In this document: piece after piece, positions 8,448 to 16,345 of the stretch
How positions within the stretch are numbered: the stretch's first letter is position 1
Layout: each line of letters starts with the position of its first letter
From: Bradyrhizobium sp. CCBAU 51627
GTDB taxonomy: Bacteria; Pseudomonadota; Alphaproteobacteria; Rhizobiales; Xanthobacteraceae
NCBI RefSeq assembly: GCF_028128765.1
Contig: NZ_LBJG01000003.1
Span: 1 to 64,000, forward strand
DNA: 64,000 nucleotides
Direction: 5' to 3'
Program-made: the position numbers and the translations under genes
Notes under the pieces: generated by a model
What the model was told of the DNA's origin: nothing
Seen by the model: the letters and a program-made list of their open reading frames with translations, nothing else
Database searches by the model: none

Positions 8448-8993
8448 TTACTTCCCGTCCAGCGCCGCCATCGCCCACGATTTGATCTCCGGCGTCGCCA
8501 GGAACACGAGCGCCGCATGCGCCATCGCGCTGGCATCGCCTCGCCCTCGCGCCGCCGCGACGAAAAGGTCGCAGCGCCGCGAGAGCGCGATGCCCACCGC
8601 AGCGGGCCCGGCGCCGTCATATGTCGCGAGATCATAGCGCCGCGCACGGCCGCGCATCTCACCGACGCGCACCACCTCGCCCGGCGCAACCGCCGCGAAA
8701 CGCGGGGTGATCAGATCGATATCGGCGACACGATCGACCTCGTCGTCATCGGCGACGCCGCTGTCGCAATTGCAGAAGCCGCGTTTGGCGCGGAGGTAGA
8801 GCTCGGCGCCGTCACAAGCACCGCCCTCGCAGCGAAATGCACGCCCTGCAGGCCAGCCGTCGCGCGGAAACGGCCAGGCGAGCTCGCGCCAATGCGCTGG
8901 CGTCGCCGCAGGCTGCGGCGCAAGCTGATATGCGCCGACGCCGGTCGCGCCGAACGCGATCACCGCCACCGCTGTTGTCGCCGCGCGCCGCAT
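8448..8993 (-). CDS. Exported protein of unknown function, partner of the LVIVD protein
   Basis: This 181-residue protein begins with a signal-peptide-like segment (MRRAATTAVAVIAFGATGVGAYQL). The mature part has four cysteines in CEGGACDG and FCNCDSG, which suggest disulfides, and a short acidic stretch DDDEVDRVADID. I do not recognise a named domain. The ATG at 8993 is two bases past the TGA of the preceding LVIVD gene, so the two are almost certainly one operon and may work together in the periplasm. Confidence 0.75.
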   Translation of the reverse strand: MRRAATTAVAVIAFGATGVGAYQLAPQPAATPAHWRELAWPFPRDGWPAGRAFRCEGGACDGAELYLRAKRGFCNCDSGVADDDEVDRVADIDLITPRFAAVAPGEVVRVGEMRGRARRYDLATYDGAGPAAVGIALSRRCDLFVAAARGRGDASAMAHAALVFLATPEIKSWAMAALDGK

Positions 8994-8995
8994 CG

Positions 8996-10441
8996 TCAGT
9001 TCTTCGGCAGGCCGGCGACCGCGCGTGCGGGCCCGGTCAGTTCGAGAATGTGCAGGCCGGTGTTGGCGCGATCGACGATGTAGATATAGCCGCGCTCGTC
9101 GGTCTCGACATTGTTGGTCTGGATGGCGACCTTGCAGCGCTCGCCGCCCTCGACCGGAATGCAGCGCTTGTCGGTCGCCTGCGTGATGGCGGGAATGAAA
9201 TAGCCGACCTCCTTGGGATGGTAGGGGTCGCGGATGTCTAGCGCGCGCACGCCGGCATTGAAGAAGGCGATGAAGGCCATCTTCTTGTAGTAGACCGGCG
9301 CCATGCTCTCGTTCGACGAATGCGAACCGAAGCGGCCGCCGCGCTGGCAGAACTGCCCGCTTGCCTCCGGGACCGTGTAGCTCGAGATCATCATCGGCCG
9401 CGTCTCGGTGGTGACGTCGGCGAACCACACCATCTGCCGCGCCTCGCCGCATTCGTTCAGGATGGCCTCGTCGACGATCATGACGATGTCGCGCGTCTTG
9501 CCGTCCTTGTCCTCGGCGAACTCCGCCACGGGCATGTCGAGCATCGGGAAGGTGGTGTGCGCACCGTTGAACGCCGACATCGGCAGCCGCGAGATTTCGG
9601 GATAGCGCAGATTGTCCGGTGTCGGTTCCTTCGGCCCGTGCAGGAGCTTCTCGCGATCGACGATCTGCAGGATGCCGCCCTTGTCGGTGCCGTAGCCGAA
9701 ATAGACGCGATTGCCATTGGGTCCCGTCGAGATCGGCCCGTGCAATTCGGTCGGCACTGCGCCGGTCGATCCCGGCTCCTGGCCGGGAAGGCCGAAGTCG
9801 CGGATCTTCTGCGGATGGGCGGGGTCAGAGAGGTCGTAGACCTGCGTCATGCGTCGCGTGCGCCAATCCGGTGCGCCCGAAACGAGATAGGCGATGCCGG
9901 TGTCGCATTCCCACCAGCTCTTGTGCGTATCCTTCAAGCCGCCGATGCGGGTGAGCAGCACGGGATTGGCGGGATCTGCAACGTTCCAGATCTCATGCGC
10001 CTGACTGCCGAAGGTGCGCAGCATGTAGACCGCATTGGGATCGCCCTTCGGCAAGGTCTTGCCATCGCAGACCCGTACCATTTGCGCGCCGCCGGCTTCA
10101 TATTTGCCCTCCTGCCCCGGCAGATGCCTGAGATATTTGGGATGCGCGGGATCGGTGACGTCGACGATCGACGTCCCATTCGGCTCCGCTTGGCCGGTCA
10201 TCGGATTGACGGGAGCAGGCACGTCGTCGGTGCCGCCGTGATGGCCGATATAGGCGATCCAGCGGTCGCCCTGGTGGTGGATGGTCGGCTGATAGGCACT
10301 GCGCGCCTGCAGATCGTTGCTGCCCACCAGCTTCATGTTGGACGCCTCGGGCGGCGCGCCGATCGTCTGCTTCTGGGCATGGACGGAAGTGCTGCCGGCG
10401 AAAAGGACGAAGGCGGCAGCAATCAGGACGCAACGGAACAT
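8996..10441 (-). CDS. Exported LVIVD-repeat (beta-propeller-like) protein
   Basis: The 481-residue protein has a signal peptide (MFRCVLIAAAFVLFAGSTSVHAQ). It then carries repeated units of the LVIVD type, such as TSIVDVTDPAHPKYLR, EIWNVADPANPVLL, TQVYDLSDPAHPQKIR and ALDIRDPYHPKEVGY. Such repeats build a beta-propeller on the outside of the inner membrane; activities are mostly unknown. Several cysteines (CDGKT, WWECD, NECGE, FCQRGG, CIPVEGGERC) suggest disulfides. The ATG at 10441 starts the signal peptide, while upstream in-frame codons give no exported N terminus. It is followed at once by a small exported protein gene. Confidence 0.8.
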   Translation of the reverse strand: MFRCVLIAAAFVLFAGSTSVHAQKQTIGAPPEASNMKLVGSNDLQARSAYQPTIHHQGDRWIAYIGHHGGTDDVPAPVNPMTGQAEPNGTSIVDVTDPAHPKYLRHLPGQEGKYEAGGAQMVRVCDGKTLPKGDPNAVYMLRTFGSQAHEIWNVADPANPVLLTRIGGLKDTHKSWWECDTGIAYLVSGAPDWRTRRMTQVYDLSDPAHPQKIRDFGLPGQEPGSTGAVPTELHGPISTGPNGNRVYFGYGTDKGGILQIVDREKLLHGPKEPTPDNLRYPEISRLPMSAFNGAHTTFPMLDMPVAEFAEDKDGKTRDIVMIVDEAILNECGEARQMVWFADVTTETRPMMISSYTVPEASGQFCQRGGRFGSHSSNESMAPVYYKKMAFIAFFNAGVRALDIRDPYHPKEVGYFIPAITQATDKRCIPVEGGERCKVAIQTNNVETDERGYIYIVDRANTGLHILELTGPARAVAGLPKN

Positions 10442-10520
10442 CAAAGTCCTCCCGGAACCAATCTGCGTTGGCTGAGCGTCAAGGCTAGCACAGCCACTCG
10501 GATGCGCCCAAGACACCATC

Positions 10521-10550
10521 TTGACATGCAACCATTTGGTTGCCTATTAT
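10521..10550 (+). promoter_or_regulatory. Promoter with built-in ArsR operator
   Basis: TTGACA at 10521-10526 and TATTAT at 10545-10550 are 18 bases apart. A perfect 7+2+7 inverted repeat (GCAACCA-TT-TGGTTGC, 10528-10543) fills the spacer. The start codon at 10558 follows the -10 box by only 7 bases, so the transcript may be leaderless. Confidence 0.8.
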
Positions 10551-10557
10551 CATCTTC

Positions 10558-10872
10558 ATGGATGAGGTCTTCAAAGCGCTTGCCGATGCGTCGCGACGGT
10601 CGCTGCTGGACAGGCTTCACGCCAAGAACGGCCAGACGCTGAACGAGCTCTGCGAGGGTCTCGCGATGACGCGCCAGGCGGTGACGAAGCACCTTGTCAT
10701 TCTCGAAGAGGCCAATCTGGTCACGACCATCAGGCATGGCCGCGAGAAGCTGCACTATCTCAACCCGGTGCCGATCCACCAGATCGGCGAGCGCTGGATC
10801 AGGAAATTCGAGCGCGGCAAGCTCGCCGCACTGAGCGAATTGAAACGACAATTGGAGAAGCGTGATGAGTAA
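10558..10872 (+). CDS. ArsR-family winged-helix repressor
   Basis: The 104-residue product is a small winged-helix regulator (MDEVFKALADASRRSLLDRL, then TLNELCEGLAMTRQAVTKHLVILEEANLV as the recognition helix region). The closest type is the ArsR branch that travels with AHSA1/SRPBCC genes and does not necessarily sense metals; only one cysteine is present. The ATG at 10558 fits the promoter spacing, while an in-frame ATG at 10540 lies inside the operator. The 3' end overlaps the next gene by 8 bases. It likely represses itself and the two downstream AHSA1 genes. Confidence 0.9.
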   Translation: MDEVFKALADASRRSLLDRLHAKNGQTLNELCEGLAMTRQAVTKHLVILEEANLVTTIRHGREKLHYLNPVPIHQIGERWIRKFERGKLAALSELKRQLEKRDE

Positions 10873-11335
10873 GCCGCAATTCGTCTACGTCACCTATATC
10901 GAGACCACGCCGGAAAAGCTGTGGCAGGCGCTGACGTCGAGCGAGTTCACCAGGCAATACTGGTTCGGCGCCGAGGTGCGCTCAGACTGGAAGGTCGGCG
11001 CGCCCTTCGCGCTCGCGCTCGACGGCGAGGTCACCGACTCCGGCGAAATCCTGGAGGCCGATCCGCCGCGGCGCCTGTCCTACAGCTTCAAGCACCACAA
11101 ATACGAAGAGCTGCGCGGCGAGCCGATCTCGCGCGTGGTCTTCACCATCGAACCGTTCGGCCCGGTGGTGCGTTTGACCGTGCTGCATGACGGCTTCATC
11201 GAAGGCGGAAAATATCTCGGCGCGGTTTCCAATGGTTGGCCGGCGATCCTGTCCCAGCTCAAGAGCCTGCTGGAGAGCGGCAAGCTGCTCGCTATCCCGC
11301 GCACGGCGCTCAACAAGGGGTTCGACGCAAAATGA
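10865..11335 (+). CDS. SRPBCC/AHSA1-domain protein 1
   Basis: This 156-residue protein is a single START-like SRPBCC domain of the AHSA1 (Hsp90 activator homology) type. Members have a deep hydrophobic ligand cavity and usually unknown ligands. The N-terminal pattern YVTYIETTPEKLWQALTSSEFTRQYWFG and the C-terminal GWPAILSQLKSLLESGK are family hallmarks. It overlaps the ArsR stop and its own TGA overlaps the ATG of the next gene, so translation is coupled. GTG at 10862 is an alternative start. The protein is a close paralogue of its downstream neighbour. Confidence 0.88.
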   Translation: MSKPQFVYVTYIETTPEKLWQALTSSEFTRQYWFGAEVRSDWKVGAPFALALDGEVTDSGEILEADPPRRLSYSFKHHKYEELRGEPISRVVFTIEPFGPVVRLTVLHDGFIEGGKYLGAVSNGWPAILSQLKSLLESGKLLAIPRTALNKGFDAK

Positions 11336-11844
11336 AACTCGATCAGTTCAAACCGCTGACGGTCTACACCATCTACATCGCCTCCACGCCGGAAAAGGTG
11401 TGGGAGGCGCTGACCTCCGCGGGGTTCAGCAGGCAATACTTCTTCGGCAATGCCGTCGAAGTCGAGCCCCGCCTGGGCGGCGCCTTCATCGTGCGTACGC
11501 CCGACGGCGCGTTGCACATCAGCGGCGAGGTGCTCGCCTACGACCCGCCGCACAAGCTCGCGGTGACGTTCAACGTCAACTGGCCCGAGTTGATCGAGAA
11601 GCTGGGGCCGACTCTCGTCACCTACGACATCGAGCAGGTCGGCGATGCGGTCAGGCTCACGATGAGCGAAGGCCACGACCGCGAGCTCAGCGATGACATC
11701 CTGGCCGGCGGCCGCTCGGGTTGGCCAGCGATCCTGTCGAGCCTCAAGAGCGTGCTCGAAACCGGCAAGCCATTGGTGGTCAAGCTGGGGCCGCCGCAGC
11801 GCATGCTGGATGCGCTGAAGGCCATGGGCATCAAGACGCCGTAG
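11332..11844 (+). CDS. SRPBCC/AHSA1-domain protein 2
   Basis: The 170-residue protein repeats the architecture of its upstream neighbour (YTIYIASTPEKVWEALTSAGFSRQYFFG; GWPAILSSLKSVLETGK), so the pair arose by tandem duplication. The ATG overlaps the previous stop as ATGA. The C-terminal tail (KLGPPQRMLDALKAMGIKTP) is longer than in copy 1. Divergence in the middle strand region suggests different ligands. The operon probably answers a small molecule sensed by the ArsR protein or by these domains. Confidence 0.88.
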   Translation: MKLDQFKPLTVYTIYIASTPEKVWEALTSAGFSRQYFFGNAVEVEPRLGGAFIVRTPDGALHISGEVLAYDPPHKLAVTFNVNWPELIEKLGPTLVTYDIEQVGDAVRLTMSEGHDRELSDDILAGGRSGWPAILSSLKSVLETGKPLVVKLGPPQRMLDALKAMGIKTP

Positions 11845-11865
11845 GCACTGTCGTCGTCCCGGGCA

Positions 11866-11990
11866 CGCGAAGCGCGAGCCTGGGACCCATAACCACAGTA
11901 TCGTTGGGTGGGCAAAGGCGCACTTGGTCCGTGCCCACCACCGATCCAACACCGCAACAGAAGCCGCGGGCACGCTTCGCTTTGCCCACC
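11866..11990. repeat. Intergenic repeat, family B, compound copy
   Basis: The segment contains GGGTGGGCAAAGGCGCAC and its inverted partner GTGCCCACC, then a second half-site GCTTTGCCCACCCTACGG reaching the stop of the next gene. A related palindrome is at 60218-60253. It separates two convergent genes and holds no gene. Confidence 0.65.
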
Positions 11991-12764
11991 CTACGGCACC
12001 GGCACCACCAGCCGCCGATAAAGGTGCCACGTCGCATGCCCGAGCACCGGCAGCGTCACGATCAGCCCGAGAAAATACGGCAGCGCGGACACGATCAGCA
12101 GCATCACGATGACACCTGCCCAGCAGATCATCGGCAACGGGCTCGTCACTACCGCGCGCACGCTCGTCACCATGGCCGTGACGAAATCGACCTCGCGGTC
12201 GAGCAGCAGCGGAAACGACACCACGGTCAGCGAGAACAGAATCAGCGACAAGACGGCGCCGACCGCATTGCCGATGGCGAGGAACATCAGTCCCTCATTG
12301 GTCGTCAGCACAACGGTGATGAATTCCTGCAGGCTCGAGAACGAGGCATGCAGGCCGAGCAGCAGCGCGATCAGAAGCCGCACCTGGTACATCCAGATCA
12401 CGAAGACGAACAGCGTGACGAAAGCCATCCAGCCGATCTCGCTGCGCGAACGTATCGCCGACCAGATCGCGCCAAACGATACCGGCTCGCCGCGCTCGCG
12501 GCGGCGGCTTACCTCATAAAGGCCGATCGCAACGAATGGCCCGATCAGCGCGAAGCCCGCGGCCAGCGGATAGACGAGATAGACCATGCCGAACGCGGTG
12601 AGACAGAGCATGATGGTGATACCGCCGGCCGCGTAGAGCGCACCGAAGGCAATGCCATAGAACGGCAGCGCCTGGAAATCGCGCAGGCCCTCGACCACCG
12701 CTTCGGCGATGTCGGTCGCCGCAATGGGACGCACCACAGGATCGACCTTGCCCGAAATCGACAT
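11991..12764 (-). CDS. DUF2189-type integral membrane protein
   Basis: The 257-residue protein has about six hydrophobic segments and a conserved inner part (SFGAIWSAIRSRSEIGWMAFV; FSLTVVSFPLLLDREVDFVTAM; PMICWAGVIVMLLIVSALPY) that I recognise from DUF2189 membrane proteins of alphaproteobacteria. The function is unknown. The start ATG at 12764 gives MSISGKVDPVVRPIAATDI, the usual length. No operon partner is adjacent. The last codons and the TAG lie at the edge of a family B repeat. Confidence 0.75.
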   Translation of the reverse strand: MSISGKVDPVVRPIAATDIAEAVVEGLRDFQALPFYGIAFGALYAAGGITIMLCLTAFGMVYLVYPLAAGFALIGPFVAIGLYEVSRRRERGEPVSFGAIWSAIRSRSEIGWMAFVTLFVFVIWMYQVRLLIALLLGLHASFSSLQEFITVVLTTNEGLMFLAIGNAVGAVLSLILFSLTVVSFPLLLDREVDFVTAMVTSVRAVVTSPLPMICWAGVIVMLLIVSALPYFLGLIVTLPVLGHATWHLYRRLVVPVP

Positions 12765-12894
12765 CTGCTCCCTCCCTCGCGCGGTCCTCGCCGCGCGTTA
12801 TTGGGTTCGATGTTAACTCGCCCTCGCAATCCTTGCACGGAAGAGTTGGGCGGTCAGCAGATACCGCCATCGTTCAACTGAAGCACCGCGTTCG

Positions 12895-13344
12895 TCAGGA
12901 GTGCGACACGAGCAAGATCGCGATGCAGAGATTGGCCGTGAACAGCGCCGCATCGATGACGAAGATCCTGAGCATCGGCCCCTTCAGCACGGGCCAGTAC
13001 GCCACGCCGACACGTCCTCCCCGCATCAGCACCGGAAGGTTGTAGGCGAACTGACTGAAGTGGCAGGCGGCAAAGAACAGGAATAGCGCAAGCTGCGCCT
13101 CGATCGGCTGGAAGAACGACGGACGCGCGACCAGAAGATAGAACGACAACAGCCCGATCGGCAGATTCATTCCGCCCAGAAACGCCACGCTGGCCGCCAG
13201 CGTCGGCGCGATCGGATTGCTGCGCTCCTCGCGCGGCAAGAGGATCTTCAGCGTATTGGCTTGCGCGATGCTGAACTGGATGAAGGCGCCTCCGAACCAG
13301 AGCGCGTTAAGCAGCAGGACGAAATCCGAAAGGTGCATGGTCAT
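12895..13344 (-). CDS. Small four-helix integral membrane protein
   Basis: The 149-residue protein has four hydrophobic segments (starting near residues 5, 45, 80 and 125) and no known motif that I can name. The second ATG region (MTMHLSDFVLLLNALWFGG) was chosen because the more upstream ATG at 13395 would place the start inside the likely promoter. A perfect palindrome at 13400-13414 overlaps a TTGACA on the same strand, so the MarR protein encoded just upstream probably controls this gene. Function unknown. Confidence 0.65.
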   Translation of the reverse strand: MTMHLSDFVLLLNALWFGGAFIQFSIAQANTLKILLPREERSNPIAPTLAASVAFLGGMNLPIGLLSFYLLVARPSFFQPIEAQLALFLFFAACHFSQFAYNLPVLMRGGRVGVAYWPVLKGPMLRIFVIDAALFTANLCIAILLVSHS

Positions 13345-13399
13345 TCCCGTCACAAGCCTCTTCCGGCTCGTGAGCAAAATGACAAGGCCCGCCATTCAT

Positions 13400-13414
13400 G
13401 TCAATATTATTGAC
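13400..13414 (-). promoter_or_regulatory. Candidate MarR operator overlapping a -35 box
   Basis: GTCAATA-T-TATTGAC is a perfect 7+1+7 inverted repeat. On the minus strand it overlaps TTGACA (13404-13399). It lies between the MarR gene and the downstream membrane-protein gene. The -10 box is weak. Confidence 0.6.
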
Positions 13415-13425
13415 CTTAGAGATGA

Positions 13426-13893
13426 TCAGTGGTTGTCCGCGATTGTTTCCATCACCGCCATCCAGGCCGCCGCGCCTCGCGCCCCAACGCGGTCGAATGC
13501 CTCGCGCATGACCTTGCGCTCGTGCCCCGACGCCGTTTGCTCGATCCGTTGCCCCGCAGCCGTCAGGCGCAACAGCTTGGAGCGATGCTGCTCCGGCGAA
13601 CGTTGCGACGTCAGCAGCTTGCGCTCCAGCAGGAGGCCGAGTGGCCGGTTGAGGGCTTGCTTGGAAATGCCGAGGACCTCGATCAGGGATCCGATGGCGA
13701 TATCGGGCCGGCGCGCCACCACATAGAGGATGCGATGGTGCGAGCGGGACAGGCCCTGCCTTGCGAGATATTCATCGGCTTCCAGTGTCATGCCGCGCCA
13801 GCCGTAATACATGAGCTCCAGCGCCGCATCGAGATCATCGAGCTTCGCAAGGGAGGCGCGGTGAAGCCCCGCGGCTTGGGACGTCTTCGGCAT
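13426..13893 (-). CDS. MarR-family transcriptional regulator
   Basis: This 155-residue protein has the MarR winged helix: dimer helix near the N terminus, GLSRSHHRILYVVARRPDIAIGSLIEVLGISKQALNRPLGLLLERKLL as the DNA-binding part, and SPEQHRSKLLRLTAAG as the wing. MarR proteins usually repress nearby genes until a phenolic or other small ligand or an oxidant binds. Its ATG is 9 bases past the stop of the acyl-CoA synthetase gene, so the two are co-transcribed. A palindrome just downstream suggests control of the following membrane-protein gene. Confidence 0.88.
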   Translation of the reverse strand: MPKTSQAAGLHRASLAKLDDLDAALELMYYGWRGMTLEADEYLARQGLSRSHHRILYVVARRPDIAIGSLIEVLGISKQALNRPLGLLLERKLLTSQRSPEQHRSKLLRLTAAGQRIEQTASGHERKVMREAFDRVGARGAAAWMAVMETIADNH

Positions 13894-13902
13894 AGTCGGA
13901 AG

Positions 13903-15513
13903 CTAACCTCTCGCCCGCAGCTCGCGCCGGAGCACCTTGCCCGTCGCCGTCATCGGCAGGGTCTCGGCGAATTCGACCAGGCGCGGATATTCGTGCGCTG
14001 CGAGCTGCACTTTCACGAACTCCTGGATTTCTCGCGCGAGCGCATCGCCCGCCGCAAACCCCGGACGCAACACGATCCAGGCCTTGATCGATTCGGTACG
14101 GATCGGATCGGGAATGCCGACCACGGCCGCCATCGCCACCGATGGATGCTTCATCAGCGTGTGCTCGATCTCGGATGGGCCGACGCGATAGCCCGCGGTG
14201 GTGATGACGTCGTCCTCGCGGCTGACGTACCAGAAATAGCCGTCCTCGTCCTGCACGCCGAGATCGCCGGTGAGCAGGAATTCGCCGGCGTATTTCCTCG
14301 CCGTCGCCTCGGGATTGCGCCAATATTCGAGCATGGTGACGGGGCATGGCTGGCGCACGCCGATGATGCCGCGCTGCCCCCGCGGCTGTTCCTCGCCTCT
14401 GTCGTTGATGATGCGGACATCGAAGCCCGGCGTCGCCTTGCCCATCGAACCGGGCCGGATCGGAAACAGATTGGAGTTGCTGCCGATCACGAGATTGCAC
14501 TCGGTCTGGCCGAACACTTCATGGGCGTCGATGCCGAAGGTCTCGCGCACCCAGCCGAGCAGCTCGCCGCCGAGCGATTCACCGCCGGTGAAAATGCTGC
14601 GCAGCTTGACGCCGGGATGTTTGACGCCCGCCTGTCGCATCAACTTCAGCGCGGTCGGCGGCAGGAACACGTTGCGGACACCGAGGTCGGCCATCATCTG
14701 CATCGCCGCCTGCGGCTCGAATTTTCGCGCGCGATGGCCGACCAGCGGAATGCCGTGATACCAGAACGCAAGCAGGCCGTTGATAAGACCGCCGATCCAG
14801 GCCCAGTCCGCCGGCGTCCACATCAGATCTCCGGGCCGCGGCAGGAAATTGTGGCACATCTCGACATTGGGGAGATGACCGAGCACCACGCGGTGCGCAT
14901 GCAGCGCGCCCTTGGGATTGCCTGTGGTGCCGGAGGTGTAGATGATCAGCGCAGGATCATCGGCGGAGGTGTCGACGCGGGTGAAGTCAGCCGATGCGCT
15001 TCTGATCGCATTCCAGAACGACGTCGTGCCCGCGGGCGGGCGTTCGCCGACGATGTAGACGTTCTTCAGATCCGGCAGCCGGTCCCGGATCCTGGCCAGC
15101 TTCTCCCAGCCGCCTTGGTCGGTGACAACAGCCTTGGCCTGCGAGTTCGACAGACGAAATTCCAGCGCGTCCTCGCCAAACAGCGCAAACAGTGGAATCG
15201 AGATCATGCCGGAACGAAACGCCGCCATGTGCGCGACCGGCAGTTCCAGCGACTGCGACAGGAACACCGCGACGCGGTCGCTGCGCGCAAGCCCATCCGC
15301 TTTCAGCACATTGGCGAAGCGGCGCGATGCGTCCGCAACTTCGTCGAAGGAGGTGCGGGACGTGACACCGTTCTCGTCGACATAGGTCAGCGCGAGCCTG
15401 TTGGTGCCGTCGGCGTGCCGATCGCAGCAGGACTCCGCGATGTTGAAGCGCGCCGGGATATCCCAGCGGAAGTTGGCGTAGAGCTCGTCGTAGGTCCTGG
15501 CTTCGGTCAGCAT
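13903..15513 (-). CDS. AMP-dependent acyl-CoA synthetase
   Basis: The 536-residue enzyme activates a carboxylic acid with ATP to the acyl-adenylate and transfers it to CoA. The P-loop motif YTSGTTGNPKGALH, the core motif GQTECN, GEFLLTGDLG and the C-terminal AMP-binding lysine motif TATGKVLRRELR are all intact. The middle part (WTPADWAWIGGLINGLL) is typical of the medium-chain/acetyl-CoA synthetase-like branch rather than the long-chain FadD branch. The ATG at 15513 (MLTEARTYDEL) was preferred because the 20 residues before it look like translated intergenic repeat. The substrate is not known. It heads an operon with the MarR gene. Confidence 0.88.
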   Translation of the reverse strand: MLTEARTYDELYANFRWDIPARFNIAESCCDRHADGTNRLALTYVDENGVTSRTSFDEVADASRRFANVLKADGLARSDRVAVFLSQSLELPVAHMAAFRSGMISIPLFALFGEDALEFRLSNSQAKAVVTDQGGWEKLARIRDRLPDLKNVYIVGERPPAGTTSFWNAIRSASADFTRVDTSADDPALIIYTSGTTGNPKGALHAHRVVLGHLPNVEMCHNFLPRPGDLMWTPADWAWIGGLINGLLAFWYHGIPLVGHRARKFEPQAAMQMMADLGVRNVFLPPTALKLMRQAGVKHPGVKLRSIFTGGESLGGELLGWVRETFGIDAHEVFGQTECNLVIGSNSNLFPIRPGSMGKATPGFDVRIINDRGEEQPRGQRGIIGVRQPCPVTMLEYWRNPEATARKYAGEFLLTGDLGVQDEDGYFWYVSREDDVITTAGYRVGPSEIEHTLMKHPSVAMAAVVGIPDPIRTESIKAWIVLRPGFAAGDALAREIQEFVKVQLAAHEYPRLVEFAETLPMTATGKVLRRELRARG

Positions 15514-15529
15514 GGCTCCGCGCACCGCC

Positions 15530-15658
15530 TCCCCTTCCTTCTTGCCATTCCGGAGCGCGAGCCCGGAATCCATTAAGCACGGACTCAGCAGCGCGATGGA
15601 TTCTCTTTGCGCAACTCCGCATCAGAGCTCGGCGCTGACGCGCCGCCCCGGAACGACG
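15530..15658. repeat. Intergenic dispersed repeat remnant
   Basis: This stretch carries CCGGAGCGCGAGCCCGGAATCC, the segment GCGCGATGGATTCTC and the end CGCCGCCCCGGAACGACGG, a pattern common between genes of this genus. It holds no gene and lies upstream of the acyl-CoA synthetase. Confidence 0.45.
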
Positions 15659-15659
15659 G

Positions 15660-16115
15660 CTAGCCCGACAGCGCGGCTTTCACGAGACCAGAGGCCTTGC
15701 CGAAATCCATCTGTCCCGCGTATTTCGCGCGCAGCACCGCGATCACCTTGCCCATGTCCTTCATGCCGGCAGCGCCGGTCTCGCCGATCGCGTCCGCGAT
15801 CGCCTTCTTCACCTCGTCCTCCGACATCTGCTTCGGCAGATAGGCCGAGATCACCGCGATCTCCTCGCGCTCCTGCGCGGCAAGCTCGGCGCGGCCGCCC
15901 TTGTCGTAGAGCTCGACCGCTTCCTGCCGCTGCTTGATCATCTTCTGCAGCACGGCGAGCAGATCGGCATCCGACAGCGGCGGCTTGCCGTTGCCGCGCG
16001 CGTCGATGTCGGCGTTCTTGATGGTCGAGTTGACCATGCGCAGCGTGGACAGCTTGCGCTCGTCCTTGGCCTTCATGGCCTCCTTGACCGCATTGTTGAT
16101 GTCGTCGCGCAACAT
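15660..16115 (-). CDS. GatB/YqeY domain protein
   Basis: The 151-residue protein is a stand-alone YqeY domain, related to the C-terminal helical domain of GatB and tRNA-dependent amidotransferases. Its exact role in bacteria is not settled; it is usually next to rpoD/dnaG in alphaproteobacteria. Hallmarks are the N-terminal LRDDINNAVKEAMKAKDERK, STLRMVNSTIKNADIDARG and the C-terminal KDMGKVIAVLRAKYAGQMDFG. The ATG at 16115 has GAGAGG nine bases upstream; an ATG at 16124 is nearer to it than usual. It is divergent from carA, with 230 bases between them. Confidence 0.93.
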   Translation of the reverse strand: MLRDDINNAVKEAMKAKDERKLSTLRMVNSTIKNADIDARGNGKPPLSDADLLAVLQKMIKQRQEAVELYDKGGRAELAAQEREEIAVISAYLPKQMSEDEVKKAIADAIGETGAAGMKDMGKVIAVLRAKYAGQMDFGKASGLVKAALSG

Positions 16116-16345
16116 GGTCGTCATCCTCTCAATCTGTAGTCTTGGTCTAAGCCGTTCGCTGGAAAGAGGCCAGTGCGGACCCGTCACGGGTGGGTTCATT
16201 GTTTCCCGCCTGACGGCCAAAACGGCGCAAAATTTCAGGACTCACCCTAAATCCCTGAAGAGACCTGTCAAATATGCAAAAACGCATGTGAATCCGGCGT
16301 TTCCCGCTTTGACGGGCGCCCGTCGGGGGCTTATGAAGCGGGCTC

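Noticed and set aside
13429..15576. 715-codon open frame antisense to the marR and acyl-CoA synthetase genes
   Set aside because: It covers two clear genes on the other strand and has no recognisable domain.
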